From contig JBBHKE010001836.1 of NCBI GenBank assembly GCA_037447655.1, forward strand, positions 1 to 64,000: a stretch of 64,000 bases of DNA, read 5' to 3'. The notes under the pieces were generated by a model. It worked only from the letters and a program-made list of their open reading frames with translations. It ran no database searches and was not told where the DNA came from. This DNA is from Zygnema cylindricum. Taxonomy: Eukaryota; Streptophyta; Zygnematophyceae; Zygnematales; Zygnemataceae. Each line of letters begins with the position of its first letter. The stretch's first letter is position 1. A program made the position numbers and the translations under genes. This document shows, one piece after another, positions 23,719-36,472 of this stretch.

Positions 23719-24872
23719 GAAATGACTAATGTTTCCGTTCTGAGTTAGGGTTCTCTCTCTGTGCCTCTCCCTCTCCTCTCCTATCCCTCTCCTCCCTCAC
23801 CCTCTCTTCCTCCCTCTCCCTCTCCCTCTCCCTCTTTCCGGTTTCCTTCTTTTGTGTGTTTTTGCGGGTTTTTTCATTGATTCCTCCTTCAGTCTGTATT
23901 TCTCCGTTACAAGTGTGGTCAGTAAAATAGTGTAGAGAAATGAGATTGTTTAGGAAGTAGATGATGTCAAAATTGTCAAAAATGGATTTGTAAATATGAT
24001 GTTTGTATGTCATGTAGTTTGGAGATTCTCCGTTCCACGTTAAACGGTTTTATGGAGTGTTTGTTCAAGCTGTTTCCGTGTTTGTTTTTTCCAATGGAAC
24101 ATCCAGCGGTACTTCTGTACATCAGAAGTGTACTTCTGTACTTCTGTGCGTCTGTGGTTCTGTACTGTGCTTTTGCACTTTTGTATTTTTGTACTTCTGT
24201 CCTTGAAGATGAGCTAGAACCCTTAATCTCACCTCTCTTTTGATTATATAAAGAAAAGAATAAACAGAATTAAGGACCTTTTGACACCCATTCGGACCAC
24301 AGAAGAGTATTGAAGTACTAGCAGGCAAAACCCAAGTTTTATACAAGATTATTTTCTTATTCCTTTTCCTGTCCCCTTATTTGTCTCCTTCACAACATGA
24401 TCACATGTAAAGCAAAACTAATTTGCTATGTGTTACAGTAAGTATATTCCGACTGGTTATGAAGTCTCTTCCAACAGTTTTAAGTATATTATTGACTATT
24501 ACGTTTGCGTTTTTTACTTGCTAAGTTTTTGTGCGGCTATATTTTAAATAACTTTTAATAATTTTGATTTTTTTTAATTTTAAAGGGTCATGTATGGTAA
24601 AGAGTTTCAGTATATTTGTAGCCAATGCAAGCTGATTTATTAGCCATTCATTTTACATAGTTGCTTCTACATCTAAACAAAACAAAAAGGTATATTTCAA
24701 ATGGCCTATCGTAAAAAACCCTACGAAACCTTATAAAAAAAGAAAGTTGATGGTAAAATCATCTGAATAAATGGAAACAAAAAAAAATGAGAGTAACAAT
24801 GACCTTGAAAAACTCACACATAACTTAATCGCTGCAAATGAAAAATGTTGGGGGAAACTAACAGAAACAAAC
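23719..24872 (+). other. 3' flank of SAC9
   Basis: Likely 3' UTR and intergenic DNA. It holds a CT-rich run (23752-23835), a short tandem of 'gtacttctgt' (24110-24200) and AT-rich sequence. No second gene is visible. Confidence 0.5.
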
Positions 24873-25330
24873 CATAGTTCAAAAATAGGTGAAAGTAGGC
24901 CCATACAATATGCCTATTGTATGCAAAACATACAATATGACCTTAAGACCCATATTGTATTGGTCGCAAAATGAAAAAAAACTAGTAACAAGGTTGAGTT
25001 GCACATCCATCGATAGAGAATTAAACGTCATGTCTAAATTTTGACAAAAAATCCGACAAAAAAATATTTGTCAATGAGTTTTCAGGTATTTTTTATTTAA
25101 ACCGACAGATTCGGGCAATCGGACGGTCACTGATCAAAGTAGCGATCTAAGAAGATCACATGAAAAGCCCATAACACAACTTACGATAGGAATATCGTCA
25201 GATTTGGACGATCGGACGGTCGCTGATCAAAGTAGCGATTTAAGAAGATCACATGAAAAGCCCATTACACAACTTACAATAAAGGCGCCTACAAGAGGCC
25301 TACAATAGAAACGCCTACTTTTGAACTATG
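24873..25330. mobile_element. hAT-like non-autonomous element (family beta)
   Basis: 458 bp with ends CATAGTTCAAAAATAGG and CCTACTTTTGAACTATG. The 8-bp target duplication is aaacaaac (24865-24872) and aaacgaac (25331-25338). A second copy is at 38389-39765. It has two internal direct repeats of 'cggtcgctgatcaaagtagc' type. No transposase. Confidence 0.85.
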
Positions 25331-25387
25331 AAACGAACTAAAAAAGGACAAACATGACAATCTAACAAAAAAGCGAGAAAGAACTAC

Positions 25388-25915
25388 TACACCGTCAATC
25401 GTTATTAGCGTGGGAGTTTGATTAGGGTATAATAATAATTAAAGTGGTGTACGCTATTTAAGAATTTGAAAATTTTGGAAAAAATCATACATTCTAATTG
25501 TTTGATTATGGTAATTTGGATCTTTGAAAAAAAAATGTCGGTCGCAAACATGCTTACACTAATATAGGTCATCCGTACAAAATCTGACAAATCGTACACA
25601 AATTGTACATTCACACGGTCGAAACGCGGCTGTCGGACGAATATGTGGGAACGTGATTTTTTACGACCTCGTTATTTTTCCTTTTTAGAACACACATTCT
25701 CATGCGTCCGCATTTACTAAAACTAACTTATTGTAATTTTTAACTTAAAAATGTACATTTATGTATGGTCTGACACTGACCGTACATAACCCTATTTAAG
25801 AGACAAGGCACTAAAAATAACCCTAAATAGAATAAAGGAAAAAATAGAATAAACTACACTAATGGAGAATAAATAAAAAAAGCGGGACGGAATTAGTGTA
25901 CATTACGCTAATAAA
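25388..25915. mobile_element. Long TACACCG-type element, inverted partner of 35323-35862
   Basis: About 530 bp that matches 35323-35862 in reverse complement along its length (tacaccgtcaatcgttatta; 'gtatggtctgacactgacc'). The right terminus is degraded (gctaataaaactgg where ggcggtgta is expected). Confidence 0.8.
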
Positions 25916-26455
25916 ACTGGAAACTACAGTACAGCACGGTATTTTATCCGACCAAATAAAGGTCAAAAGGACAATCAAATCAACTCCGTGAATTCGCCGC
26001 GGAATAACAGTACTTTTTTGGGCCGATGAAGTCCGAAGTCCGTACTGCGATGTTGTACTTTCATACTACGACAAATGATATTATATTATGTATAAAAGTA
26101 TAATGTAAAACACTAAAACTACACCGTGAATCGCTATTAGTGTTAATATTTTTTTCACCACTTAAAACATTTCTTTTCCGTACAGACATGTTGGATTGTG
26201 GATCTGACGGTTGCTATCGAAAGGTAAGATTCTTAGCTTCCAATTGGCAGTCTCAAACTGAAAATCGGACAGGTGTGTAGGGAGAAAATATGTTTAAAGT
26301 GGCAAAAAAAAATGTTAACACTAATAGCTAGTGTTGGGTATCGGGTAAATTCATATCGCGATAATTTCGATATTCGATATATTGAATATCGATCGAGCAA
26401 ACTTTTCAATATATCGTACCGAGACCAACATAAATTATCGCGATATATATCGCGA

Positions 26456-28349
26456 TGTAACAGGATCTCCTACCTCTCAGAAAATCCCATTGCTACAAAC
26501 AATCCCAACCACGCATTCCACACATTGGAAATACATATCCACATTGGACCACACTCACATAAGGATAAACTTTAAATTAGAAGAAGCTTCTGTCCACATA
26601 ACATTAGCTTGGTCTCTTGCCCTCGTGGCTCAACCCTTCTTATTAAAGTGTTTTCCACTACTCTCTACTCTTAATAATTCTATATCTTAACTACTAAAAC
26701 ACTATTTAGTTAGTAAGAGATTTCAATGCATAAATGCCTTTTTTCCAATTTGGTATTAATCGCTCACGACCAAGATCAGCCGAAATTTCCACAAAGTTTT
26801 CCAAAGGAAAAGATGTCTACTCTCCTCTTACACTTCACTATTTATCCATCTTACACTTCACTATTTATCCATCATCGCCCTGGACTAGCCATGCCAGAGT
26901 AAACGCTCCGTTTTAACAGGCTTTTACCTGGGCCAATCATTGATCAGCAAGGACTCAGACTGACTAATGCAAAAACGTGCGAAATCTCTTACTAACTACT
27001 TACCGCTTTACTAACCAATCAAACGTACGTTTCACTACGTAACATTTACGTGCAAAAGTGCGCGCCAAACCAAACGCGACTTCGCACGATCGTGCCTAAC
27101 AAATTTCGCACGCGAAACTTCCTACGAAATTCCCTTAAGTGAAGGTGACGTTTCGTACTAAAATCAGTACGAAAAGAACCACCGTGCATACTTAACGTTT
27201 CATTAGAACTTTATGAAACGTACACGCGTAATTTCGGTACTAATTTGTAGTGTTGTGTATCTGTAAGGATTTGCCGATAACCAATATGGGCCTTTTTTCG
27301 GGTATCCGATAATCGATATATTGGTACGATATATCGACATCGGTTTTATCGCCGATAAGTAGCCGATAATATCGGGTACTTATCGGCGATAATGCCTATA
27401 ACGATAATTATCGGCGATAATTGTACGGACTGTACAGATAAATGTACGGTCTGTACACTCAACTGTACATCATATTCTCCGGACATGTACAATCATAGAA
27501 AGTACCGTAGCCGCCATGAAATCTGTACAATTTTGATACGGATCCAGTAAAAACGATGTACCTTTCACATCCGACGCCATGGCCTTGTCCCTTAATTCCT
27601 TGAGATCCACTGGGGACCTGCCACGTGTCAATCTGTCGGCTTTTTTGGCAAAAGCTGCCAAAAGAGCCATTCTGGGATGTCGGCGCTCACGCAGGCCTAT
27701 CCGTTCGTGTTTTCTCATTCCAAGTCGTCCGTTCGATTCCGGCGGCGCGCAGAATGTTATTTTGCGTCCGTTGTACTTTTGTGTCCGCCGTCCTTTTCCA
27801 GTTCCATGTTTACCAGTTTTTTAGTAAATTTCCGTACGTTGCCGTAAAATTTTTGTTCAGTTAACCAGCCAACGTTTATGTGCAGCGTTTACCGTAATAA
27901 ATTCCAGTTAAACTGTAACGGAACATATTTTCATACGTGGCATGCCACGTTATATAAAATCAATAAAATAATACAGTATGTTATAAAGTACTATTGTATG
28001 CATACTATATATTTTTTAAGTTATCGCCGATATAGAATTTTGTTGGTCCCAGACCGATATATCGGAACCTCTGACCGTTCGATAACCGATAACTATCGGT
28101 ATCGGTGTTATCGCGATAAGTTTTATACCGATACACAACACTACTAATTTGACCCTTAACCCGTTTCAATGATACCCACTTGTTATTTAGACCTCATGCT
28201 GTCACCTAAATACACCCACCGCTATAACTTTTAAAATATAACTCCAAATAGCGTGATTCTTTCGCGGACGTCCACCAAATTTAGTACTCTATTATCATAA
28301 CACCTAAATACCCCTTTATAAACAAGTTTGATTCCCTATTACTGTTACA
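26456..28349 (-). repeat. 3' LTR of the gypsy element, with hAT insertion
   Basis: Aligned with 34195-35162 it shows scattered substitutions (several per hundred bp), one extra copy of a 25-bp unit (cacttcactatttatccat) and the 896-bp insertion 27248-28143. Confidence 0.9.
27248..28143. mobile_element. hAT-like element (family alpha-1) inside the LTR
   Basis: 896 bp with ends TAGTGTTGTGTATCTG and CCGATACACAACACTA. The 8-bp duplication ctaatttg stands on both sides (27240-27247 and 28144-28151). The other LTR shows the empty site 'ggtactaatttgaccc', which proves the insertion boundaries. Open frames inside (up to about 90 codons) are shadows. Confidence 0.95.
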
Positions 28350-28399
28350 TCATCCCCTCCTTATTTTTAACTGACCTCAGTTAAAATACCTTTAATTCT

Positions 28400-28773
28400 C
28401 AAGACGTGACTTCTATATTATTATCCCTCCAATACCTTTGTAAAAACTCAGAATTTTTATCCTCTAAAGTCAACTCATCCTTAGACCTTTCTAGGTAATG
28501 CACTTGCCAGAATATAGTATCGTCGACCTTAAACCGTTGACCAACCTACTTTATTACCCATCTGTGGACTTCACGTTCTATAATTATTGAGGGATCCAAT
28601 TCCAATTCTCCTTCAGTTGGTCGAAGATTCGCTAGTTTCAATTGGCTAATCTGTATCACTGGATGATTTTTTGCTGAATGCGGAAAGTCCAATTTGGCAA
28701 CAAATGACAATATCATCTCGATTACAGTAAATGGTCTAATGTACTTAGGAGCAAATTTCCCCGTAGGATCCAA
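28400..28773 (-). pseudogene. Gypsy C-terminal region with chromodomain-like end
   Basis: Reads DPTGKFAPKYIRPFTV, then QISQLKLANLRP and EREVHRWVIK, the linker after gypsy integrase. After a stop, KVDDTIFWQVHYLERSK and DELTLED resemble a chromodomain (Y-L-V-K-W-x-G-Y type) with changed aromatic residues. Confidence 0.6.
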
Positions 28774-28812
28774 TTGTCCCTCGATCTTGCACCTGTAATG
28801 AGTTGTAGAAAG

Positions 28813-29814
28813 TTAAACCTTGTCACCTGTGCGTAACACCCAATCACCCTGTTTGCAGATAGCATTCAATTCTTGCCTCTTTTGTGCCTCCACTAATGCA
28901 TCTCGGACAGTTTTCCAAACTGTTTGAACGTATTCCCAAAACTTTGTTCCAAAATCTCTATTCTCCTGGGTGACCCCTGTTATGATGTCTAATGCTTCTC
29001 TAGGTTGGTATCTGTATGCACTTTTACATGGTGAGAATCCTGTACTAGCATGTTTACATGAATTGTATGCAAATTCCATTAATGGCAGTTTAGATTCCCA
29101 TGTGTTATGAACTCCACTACAAACAGTCCTAGGCATTTCCTCTAGTGTATGGTTTATCCTTTCTGTCTGTCCATCTGTTTGAGGATGATGAGGGGTACTC
29201 ATTTCCAATTCAGAGCCTAAATTTTGTTGTAATTCTTTCCAAAAAGTAGACGTAAATTTAGAATCTCTATTACTGACTATAGATAGGGGGACTCCATGAT
29301 GTCTGACCACGTTGTCAAAATATAACTTTGCAATATCTACAACTGAATGAGTGGTTTTGCCAGGGATAAAGATTGCCATTTTACTGAACCTATAGACTAC
29401 GACTATGATACTGTCATTCTTTTTAGATGTAGCAGGCAACATGACAATAAAATCCATACTGACTGATTCCCACGGTCTTTCGAGGATATCCAAAGGTTTT
29501 AAAAGACCTTTAGGTTTCTGGGTACTAGGTTTACTCTGTTGGCAAGGGACACAACTTTCCACGTGTTTTGACACCTCTTTTGCCATCCAATGCCAAAACA
29601 ATCTACTTTGCAATCGACTAAGAGTTTTATCTCAACCTAGATGTCTTAAATGCTCATTACCTTCCCATAAAATTTGTTTTCTTAAGTCTCCCACTTCATA
29701 AATGCATAATCTATCCCCTATTTGCAAATACAGTAAACCATCCTCTAGTCTAAAAATTTTGACATGCCTCTCATTCAATGGGTCTGAATTCCCTCCCAGA
29801 ATATTTTCTTGCAA
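28813..29814 (-). pseudogene. Gypsy integrase remnant
   Basis: The zinc-binding part is seen as H-L-R-H near 29640 and CVPCQQSKPS. A stop separates it from the 266-codon core open frame. The core has MDFIVMLP (first Asp), VSNRDSKFTS (second Asp; the usual S-D-R-D is S-N-R-D) and PQTDGQTERINHTLEE (Glu). The family joins cDNA to the host chromosome. Confidence 0.85.
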
Positions 29815-30456
29815 ATCATAACAAAATAAGGATCTTTATCATAACCATTTCTAACAGTATCTAAAAACAATTCATCCTGAACCATAACACTTATTTTAAA
29901 ACATCTACTTAAAAGATGTGCGACTACATTTGTCTTCCTAGGAATATGTTTGACATTAAATTTGAAATATGCTAATTTCTGCATCCACCTAACCTGTCTT
30001 CCAGTCATAATCTGTGCATCACTTAATCTCTGTAAATAAATGAGTGTTTTACTATCACAGTGAACTGTAAATTCTTTATTATGCAAATAACAACGTCATT
30101 TCACCAATGCATGTAAAATTGCAAGTTATTCTTTTTCCTGTGCTGTATAGTTCTTTTCAGCACCATTGAAATTTCTCGACTCAAAAGCAATAGGATGAAA
30201 GTGTTTGCCGACTTTTTCACTTATGACTGCACCTAGATCTTTATCAAATGCCATCTGTAGTGATCAAAACTTCAAATTCCTCAGCATGGTCAAGATACAC
30301 TATTATAGGGGCAGAGGTCAACTTCCCTTTTATTTCCTTAAATGCTCCCTCCTGATCAGCTCCCCACACAAACGTCTCATTCTCCCGAAATAAATCCGTC
30401 AAAGGTGTGGCGATCATACTGAAGTTTTTGATAAATATCCAGTAATAAGTGGCCAA
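29775..30456 (-). pseudogene. Gypsy RNase H remnant
   Basis: The tether and RNase H region reads FSMIATPLTDLFRENETFVW and FEVLITTDGI, followed after a break by FTVHCDSKTLIYLQRLS and FNVKHIPRKTNVVAHLLSR. The order is as in gypsy pol. Frameshifts make it non-functional. Confidence 0.8.
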
Positions 30457-30597
30457 TCCTAAAAACGATCTAACTTCTTAACATTAGTAGTTGTTTCCAA
30501 TTTGGATTGCTAAAATTTTGGATGGATCTGTTTTAACACCTTCCCCACTAACTATGTGTCCCAAAAATAATTGTTCACTTTTAAGAAAGCTAGATTT

Positions 30598-31198
30598 TTA
30601 CAATTTTCCATATAATTTTCTTTCTCTTAACCTTTCCAACACTCTTCCTAAATGAATTACATGTTGTTCTTTAGATTCACTGTAAACTAAAATATCATCT
30701 ATAAATACTTGGACAAACTCATCTATGTAATCTGAAAAGGTTTGGTTCATTAATCTTTGGTAAGTAGGTTGTGCATTCGTTAAGCCGAATGGCATCACTA
30801 TCCATTCGAAATGACCCACCCTAGTCCAGAAAGCAGTTTTATCAACATCTTCAATTGTTATTGGCACCTGATTAAAGCCACTACGCAGGTCAATCAACGA
30901 AAATACTTTAGCACCTTTTAAACGATCTATCAAATCAGAAATTAAAGTAACGGATACTTATCTTTCACCATAATCTTGTTCAGACTACGATAATCAACAC
31001 ACACATTCTCAACGTTCCGTCCTTCTTTTTGACGAAAAGAACTGGTGCACCGTACGGTGATTTGCTAGGATGAACATGTCCTTTCTCTATGAGTTCCTTG
31101 ATTTGTTTCTTTAATTCCTCTTGCTCAAAAAAATTGTGCTTATAAATTCCTGTAATAGGAGGGTTGCATCCAGGTTCAAAGTTAATAACATGTTCCAC
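30598..31198 (-). pseudogene. Gypsy reverse transcriptase remnant
   Basis: Contains GCNPPITGIYKHNF, SPYGAPVLFVKKKDGTLRMC, a frameshift, then VFSLIDLRSGFNQVPI, WIVMPFGLTNAQPTYQRLMN and the catalytic FIDDILVYS (the YxDD box with F). The frame is broken at about 30970. Confidence 0.9.
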
Positions 31199-32085
31199 AT
31201 CTCGGGAAGGTGAGGTTTCGAGGGTAAATCACTTGGAAAAACATCTTGAAATTCAAAAATCAAATCTTTAACAACAACATCAGATGTATTAATGTCAGTT
31301 ACAAAATCAGATTTTTGTTTTTCGAGAGTTTTAGTAGTGTTTGATTTAGGGATGACATCAATGTTAGTGTTTTCTCCCCCCTTTTCATCAGTAACTGCCT
31401 CTCTTACTAATAACAAGAAAGCATTATTAGTTTTATCTTTTAAGTGCTTTTTAAATTGTTTAGCAGATATTAAACCTTCCACTCCCAATCTGGTGATGTT
31501 AATTATATGATTCCTATGCAATTTCTTAGGAGATAATGCTTGCAAAACCTTCCAACCATTTTCAAACTTCACTTTGAAGGTGTTAATTTCCCAATTAATT
31601 TGAGGATTGTGTTCAGTTAACCGAGGCTTTCCCAGAATTAGTTCTTCATTTCCCACATTCATTATTTCACACACAACTTTCATTTTATGACCTTGGATAT
31701 CAACTTCTATCATGTCAGTTTGTAAGTCTAATGTGGACTTATTACCATTTGCCACTTGAACATGTAAAGGGTTTTCCCTTATGACAGTAGGAATTTTATT
31801 TTCCTCTATAAATTTATGTGAAATAAAATTATCTGTGGCACTTCAATCAACCATTACTCTCAACGATTTTCCTTCCACTAATGACTCGAATCTAATCAAA
31901 CTGTGTCTGGTGTCATCATTACTTAACTGTCCTAACATAGGTCTGTTGTCGAGAATTTCATCAGAAGGATTCTTTAAATTATGCAGTGGAGTGAAAATCA
32001 TAATATATTCAGCTATCATAACTTTTCCATTCATTAATTTGCCCTCTAGTGTCAACTCTTTAACTTTTGAATCCGGTTGACTCAA
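31111..32085 (-). pseudogene. Gypsy protease and linker, stop at the active site
   Basis: The pepsin-like protease core reads LRVMVD-stop-SATDNF. The codon after the catalytic Asp is TGA (31843-31845), where the family has S/T/C followed by G or S. Downstream come IMNVGNEELILGKPRL and HNPQINWE, typical of gypsy protease. The linker ends in EFQDVFPSDLP, just before reverse transcriptase. Confidence 0.8.
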
Positions 32086-32277
32086 CTGAGGACTTTTAGT
32101 TAGTCATTTCCGTTACCCACCTCTTAGGCTTCCTGCTCAGCTAGGTATAATGCAATATCTTCTTCGAGACCTTCATTTACATCGACTTTTTGAAAGAACC
32201 TTTATCTGTACAGTCTTTAGCGTAATGATCTAGACCTGCGCATTTGAAAAAATTTACTTTTTTTTGGGTTTTGTGCA

Positions 32278-33418
32278 CTCTCTACTAAAATGTCCCTCCT
32301 CTCCACAGTTATAACGGTTAATCTTTTTCAGTTGGGCACACTCAAATGCTCTATGACCCTTTTTTTGACAAATAGTGCATGTGGGGATTGTAAGGTTAGG
32401 CTTTTGAGCATTAATGTTTGGTTTAGGACTCTTAATTTATCCCTCTCTATTGTTAAATTTGTTTCTTGCATTAACACTCTATCCACCCTTTTAATTTCCC
32501 CTGAAAATATTTTGCCTATTCACCAGTCAACCATTCAGATCGTCATCCACAAATTCCCCCTAATACCATTCTGACTTCATTCAAATTACCCCTAAGTGAT
32601 CTAGTTTCCCGATTATACCCCAACTGATCCTCGAATTTTAATGCCTTGTCTTGTAATTCTTTCAAATTATTAAATTTTTGATGTTTCAATTCTGATTTCA
32701 GTATAGGGTTTAGATAATTTAAAAAATGCAACTTAGCCATTTCATCAGTCAAACCTATGACATGAATGCTAGATGAGTCAAATTCCACAATGTAATCCTT
32801 CACAGATCCAGTCTGCTCACAGTTCAACCACTTTTCTTCCATTCTGGATTTAAAAGTGACAGACAACAATCGCGATTTGATCGCGGTTTTAAAAGTTTCC
32901 CAATTAGCATTATCATGAATCAATTTAGACCTTCTCTAAGTGTAATACCAAATCTGAGCATCGCCTTTCAAAGAGCTAATAGCAAAAGAAGTGTAATCAT
33001 CAGGATTGAAATTTCTAGATTCCAAATAATACTCTATATGAAAAATCCAAGCATCCAACTCATCAATCTTCTTACCATAAAACGATGGTACCTCACTAAT
33101 AGACAATTTTAGATCTCTTATCTTCTAAGGTCTATCATGATCATCCTCCCTAAAACTGACATTCTTTTTACTACTTTCACCATTTTGGTCATTAATATCA
33201 TTCTTGGTCTAAATTAAGTTAATAAGTTCATCTAATTTCTCATTTGAAATATATCCATTTTCTTTAACAACTTCCAATTCACCTTTCAATTCGGAAATGG
33301 TTTCATCCACAGCAGCAGCATGATTATTAAATCTTTTGACCAATTTTACAGTACGCTTCTTCAACACATTCAAAGCATTCTCCATTTCACGTTTCCATGC
33401 AGAATTTGTCATTATCAC
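32278..33418 (-). pseudogene. Gypsy gag remnant with zinc knuckles
   Basis: The first piece (33418-33209) is a coiled-coil-like start. The capsid-like piece (32923-32543) has SVKDYIVEFDSSSIHVIG, as in the retrotransposon gag domain. The nucleocapsid end has one intact CX2CX4HX4C knuckle (CTICQKKGHRAFEC) and a second whose first Cys is lost (NCGEEGHFSREC). Stops separate the parts. Confidence 0.8.
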
Positions 33419-34194
33419 ACAATGAAATCAAGCAAAAGGAAAGAAGTAACATAATTTCCCAAAAAAATTTGCTGCAGATTTGAAGTTCTAAGATTGTTCC
33501 AATCCAAGACTTTTTCTCCTTAACGAAACCTTTGAAAAATGTCAAAATCTGAGAAATAAAAAAAAAAACATTGACAGTAAGTTACTGCAAATTCAAATTT
33601 CAATTTCCCAACATTTAAACAAAAGGTAAGAATTTCCCCACAAATTTTGCAATTGCAAAATTGAAAGCTCTCAAAGGTAAGATTTAACCACAAATTTTGC
33701 AACAACAAAATTGAAAGCAATCAAATGTAACAATTTAGGGTTTGAAAAGTTTTGAGTCATTTTCCGGACTCCTTTGCTCTTGAAGAAGTAAAGTACTCCA
33801 CTTTCCTTCACCTCCATTAGCAAATTTCCCACTTCCCACTACATCAGGATCTTTTACACTATAAACCTCACATCCTCACCCATCATGGCTTCAAGCTCTC
33901 CCTCTATACATGAATCATTGCTAGCAGAAGGCAAGTTTGTTTGGCCTCTAGGTAATTGGAGTGAGCTTCAGCGGTGGCTACACTGCCCACCCCGCCTTAG
34001 TCCTTAGGACCTAAGCACGCCCCACATCTAACCAGCGGTCGTTGGTTGTGTGATCACTCAGTTTCCCTCCAATCCCCTACCACTTCACATTGTGGTTCTA
34101 GTGACACAGGTTAGAGCACCCTCACCGGTCACGACAATCGATTTTCGGGTGAGCAAACTTCTCCCTGGTTTCTAACCAAAGCTCCGATACCATA

Positions 34195-35162
34195 TGTAAC
34201 AGGATCTCCTACCTCTCAGAAAATCCCATTACTACAAACAATCCCAACCACACATTCCACACATTGGAAAATACACATCCACATTGGACCACACTCACAT
34301 AAGGATAAACTTTAAATTAGAAGAAGCTTCTGTCCACATAACATTAGCTTGGTCTCTTGCCCTCGTGGCTCAACCCTTCTTATTAAAGTGTTTTCCACTA
34401 CTCTCTACTCTTAATAATTCTATCTCTTAACTACTAAAACACTATTTAGTTAATAAGAGATTTCAATGCAAAAATGCCTTTTCTCCAATTTGGTATTAAT
34501 CGCTCAGGACCAAGATCAGCCGGAATTTCCACAAAGTTTCCCAAAGGAAAAGATGTCTACTCTCCTCTTACACTTCACTATTTATCCATCATCGCCCTGG
34601 ACTAGCATTGCCAGAGTAAACGCTCCGTTTTAACAGGCTTTTACCTGGGCCAATCATTGATCAGCAAGGACTCAGACTGACTAATGCAAAAACGTGCGAA
34701 ATCTCTTACTAACTACTAAGCACTTTACTAACCAATCAAACGTACGTTTCACTACGTCACATTTACGTGCAAAAGTCCGCGCCAAACGAAACGCAACTTC
34801 GCACGATCGTGCGTAACAAATTTCGCACGCGAAACTTCCTACGGAATTCCCTTTAGTGAAAGTGACGTTTCGTACTAGAATTTGTACGAAACGAACCACC
34901 GTGCATACTAAATGTTTCATTAAAACTTTATGAAACGTACACGCGTAATTTCGGTACTAATTTGACCCTTAACCCGTTTCAATGATACCCACTTGTTATT
35001 TAGACCCCACGCTGTCACCTAAATACACCCTCCGCTATAACTTTTAAAATATAACTCCAAATAGCGTGATTCTTTCGCGGACGTCCACCAAATTTAGTAC
35101 TCTATAATCATAACACCTTAATACCCCTTTATAAACAAGTTCGATCCGCTATTACTGTTGCA
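34195..35162 (-). repeat. 5' LTR of the gypsy element
   Basis: 968 bp, without insertions; it contains the empty hAT site. The duplicated target cgcga follows at 35163-35167. Confidence 0.92.
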
Positions 35163-35322
35163 CGCGATGTGTGGTATTTTTTTAATTTAATATTTTATAT
35201 AATATGTTATTTTAGCTTAAAGGACAAATTGTCAGATACGCCACGTACGACGTGATTTTCGTTCCGTAGACCCCGCAAAATGTAACCGACGAAAAAGTAC
35301 TAATTTTGTAGCACTAGTACAG

Positions 35323-35862
35323 TACACCGCCAATCGTTATTAGCGTTGTGTACACTAATTCCGTTTTCTTTTATTTTATTATTCTCCATTAGTGTAGTTC
35401 ATTCTATTTTTTTCTTTATTATATTTAGGGTTATTTTCAATAATTTGTATCTTAAATAGAGTTGTGTATGGTCAGTGTCAGACCGTACATAAATGTACCT
35501 TTTTAAGTTGAAAATTACAATAAATTAGTTTTAGTAACCGCAGACGCATGATAATGTGCGTTCTAAAAAGGAAAAAAAAGCAGGTCGTAAAAAATCGCGT
35601 TCCCACATATTCGTCCGACAGCCACGTTTCGACCCTGTGAATGTACGATTTGTGTAGGATTTGTCAGATTTTTTACGGATTCCCATATTAGTGTAAGCAT
35701 GATTGCGACCGGCATTTTTTTTTCAAAGATCCAAATTACAATAATCAAACAATTAGAATGTATGATTTTTTCCAAAATTTTCAAATTCTTAAATAGCGTA
35801 CACCACTTTAATTATTATTATACGCTAATCAAACTCCCACGCTAATAACGATTGACGGTGTA
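35323..35862. mobile_element. TACACCG-type element, 540 bp
   Basis: Ends TACACCGCCAATCGTTATTA and TAACGATTGACGGTGTA. It is inserted in the right half of the alpha-2 hAT element. The inverted partner lies at 25388-25915. No coding capacity. Confidence 0.85.
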
Positions 35863-35883
35863 CTGTACTGGCAACAGCAGCAG

Positions 35884-36472
35884 TACATCGCTAATCGTTA
35901 TTAGTGTTAATAACACTAATTTTGACGCAGCTTTTTCTGGCCCAAAATCATAAGTTTGTGTTACTAACATTATAATAGAATTAACGCTACTATGGAAACT
36001 ATTTATTTAGTGTTGACCATTTTATATTATGTTATTCGAAATTAGTGTGATGTACAAGAAGCTTGTTTACGTACAATGGGTCGTCGTGACATCTCTATTT
36101 TTACAACATTAAAAGCGCTTTGCGTGTAAATTAAATTTCAGTACCAATTAGCCGTCGGAAAGAGCGAAACATTATGATATATGCATAGCATAAAATAACG
36201 TTAATTTTACTCTAATTTACATGTTTCGTATGATTTCCAAACCTTTCAAGTACGTATTTTGTCGAAAGCTGTCAGGATAGTACACCTAAACTTGAAATAG
36301 TATTAATGACAGCTCAACGTACAACCTACGAAGTCGACACACAAATTGGCGTTTAGTGCCAAATAAATGTTAATGCTTTTTTTTTGGACACAAAATCACA
36401 AATTAGCTTTATAAACACTAAATTAGCGTTTAAGCTATTTTTTTTTCTACTCTAGTAACGATTAGCGGTGTA
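35884..36472. mobile_element. TACACCG-type element, 589 bp
   Basis: Ends TACATCGCTAATCGTTATTA and TAACGATTAGCGGTGTA, only 21 bp from the previous element. The interior is unrelated or strongly diverged. No coding capacity. Confidence 0.85.

Larger units (their letters stand above)
26456..35162 (-). mobile_element. Ty3/gypsy LTR retrotransposon with chromodomain, broken
   Basis: LTRs 26456-28349 (about 1.0 kb without its own 896-bp insertion) and 34195-35162. Each begins TGTAACAG; the ends are CTGTTACA and CTGTTGCA. A perfect 5-bp target duplication, cgcga, stands at 26451-26455 and 35163-35167. On the - strand the primer site TGGTATCGGAGC (34181-34192, like the initiator tRNA-Met site) follows the 5' LTR, and a purine tract, AAGGAGGGGATGA, precedes the 3' LTR. 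Order is gag, protease, reverse transcriptase, RNase H, integrase, chromodomain, all broken by stops and frameshifts. Confidence 0.95.
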
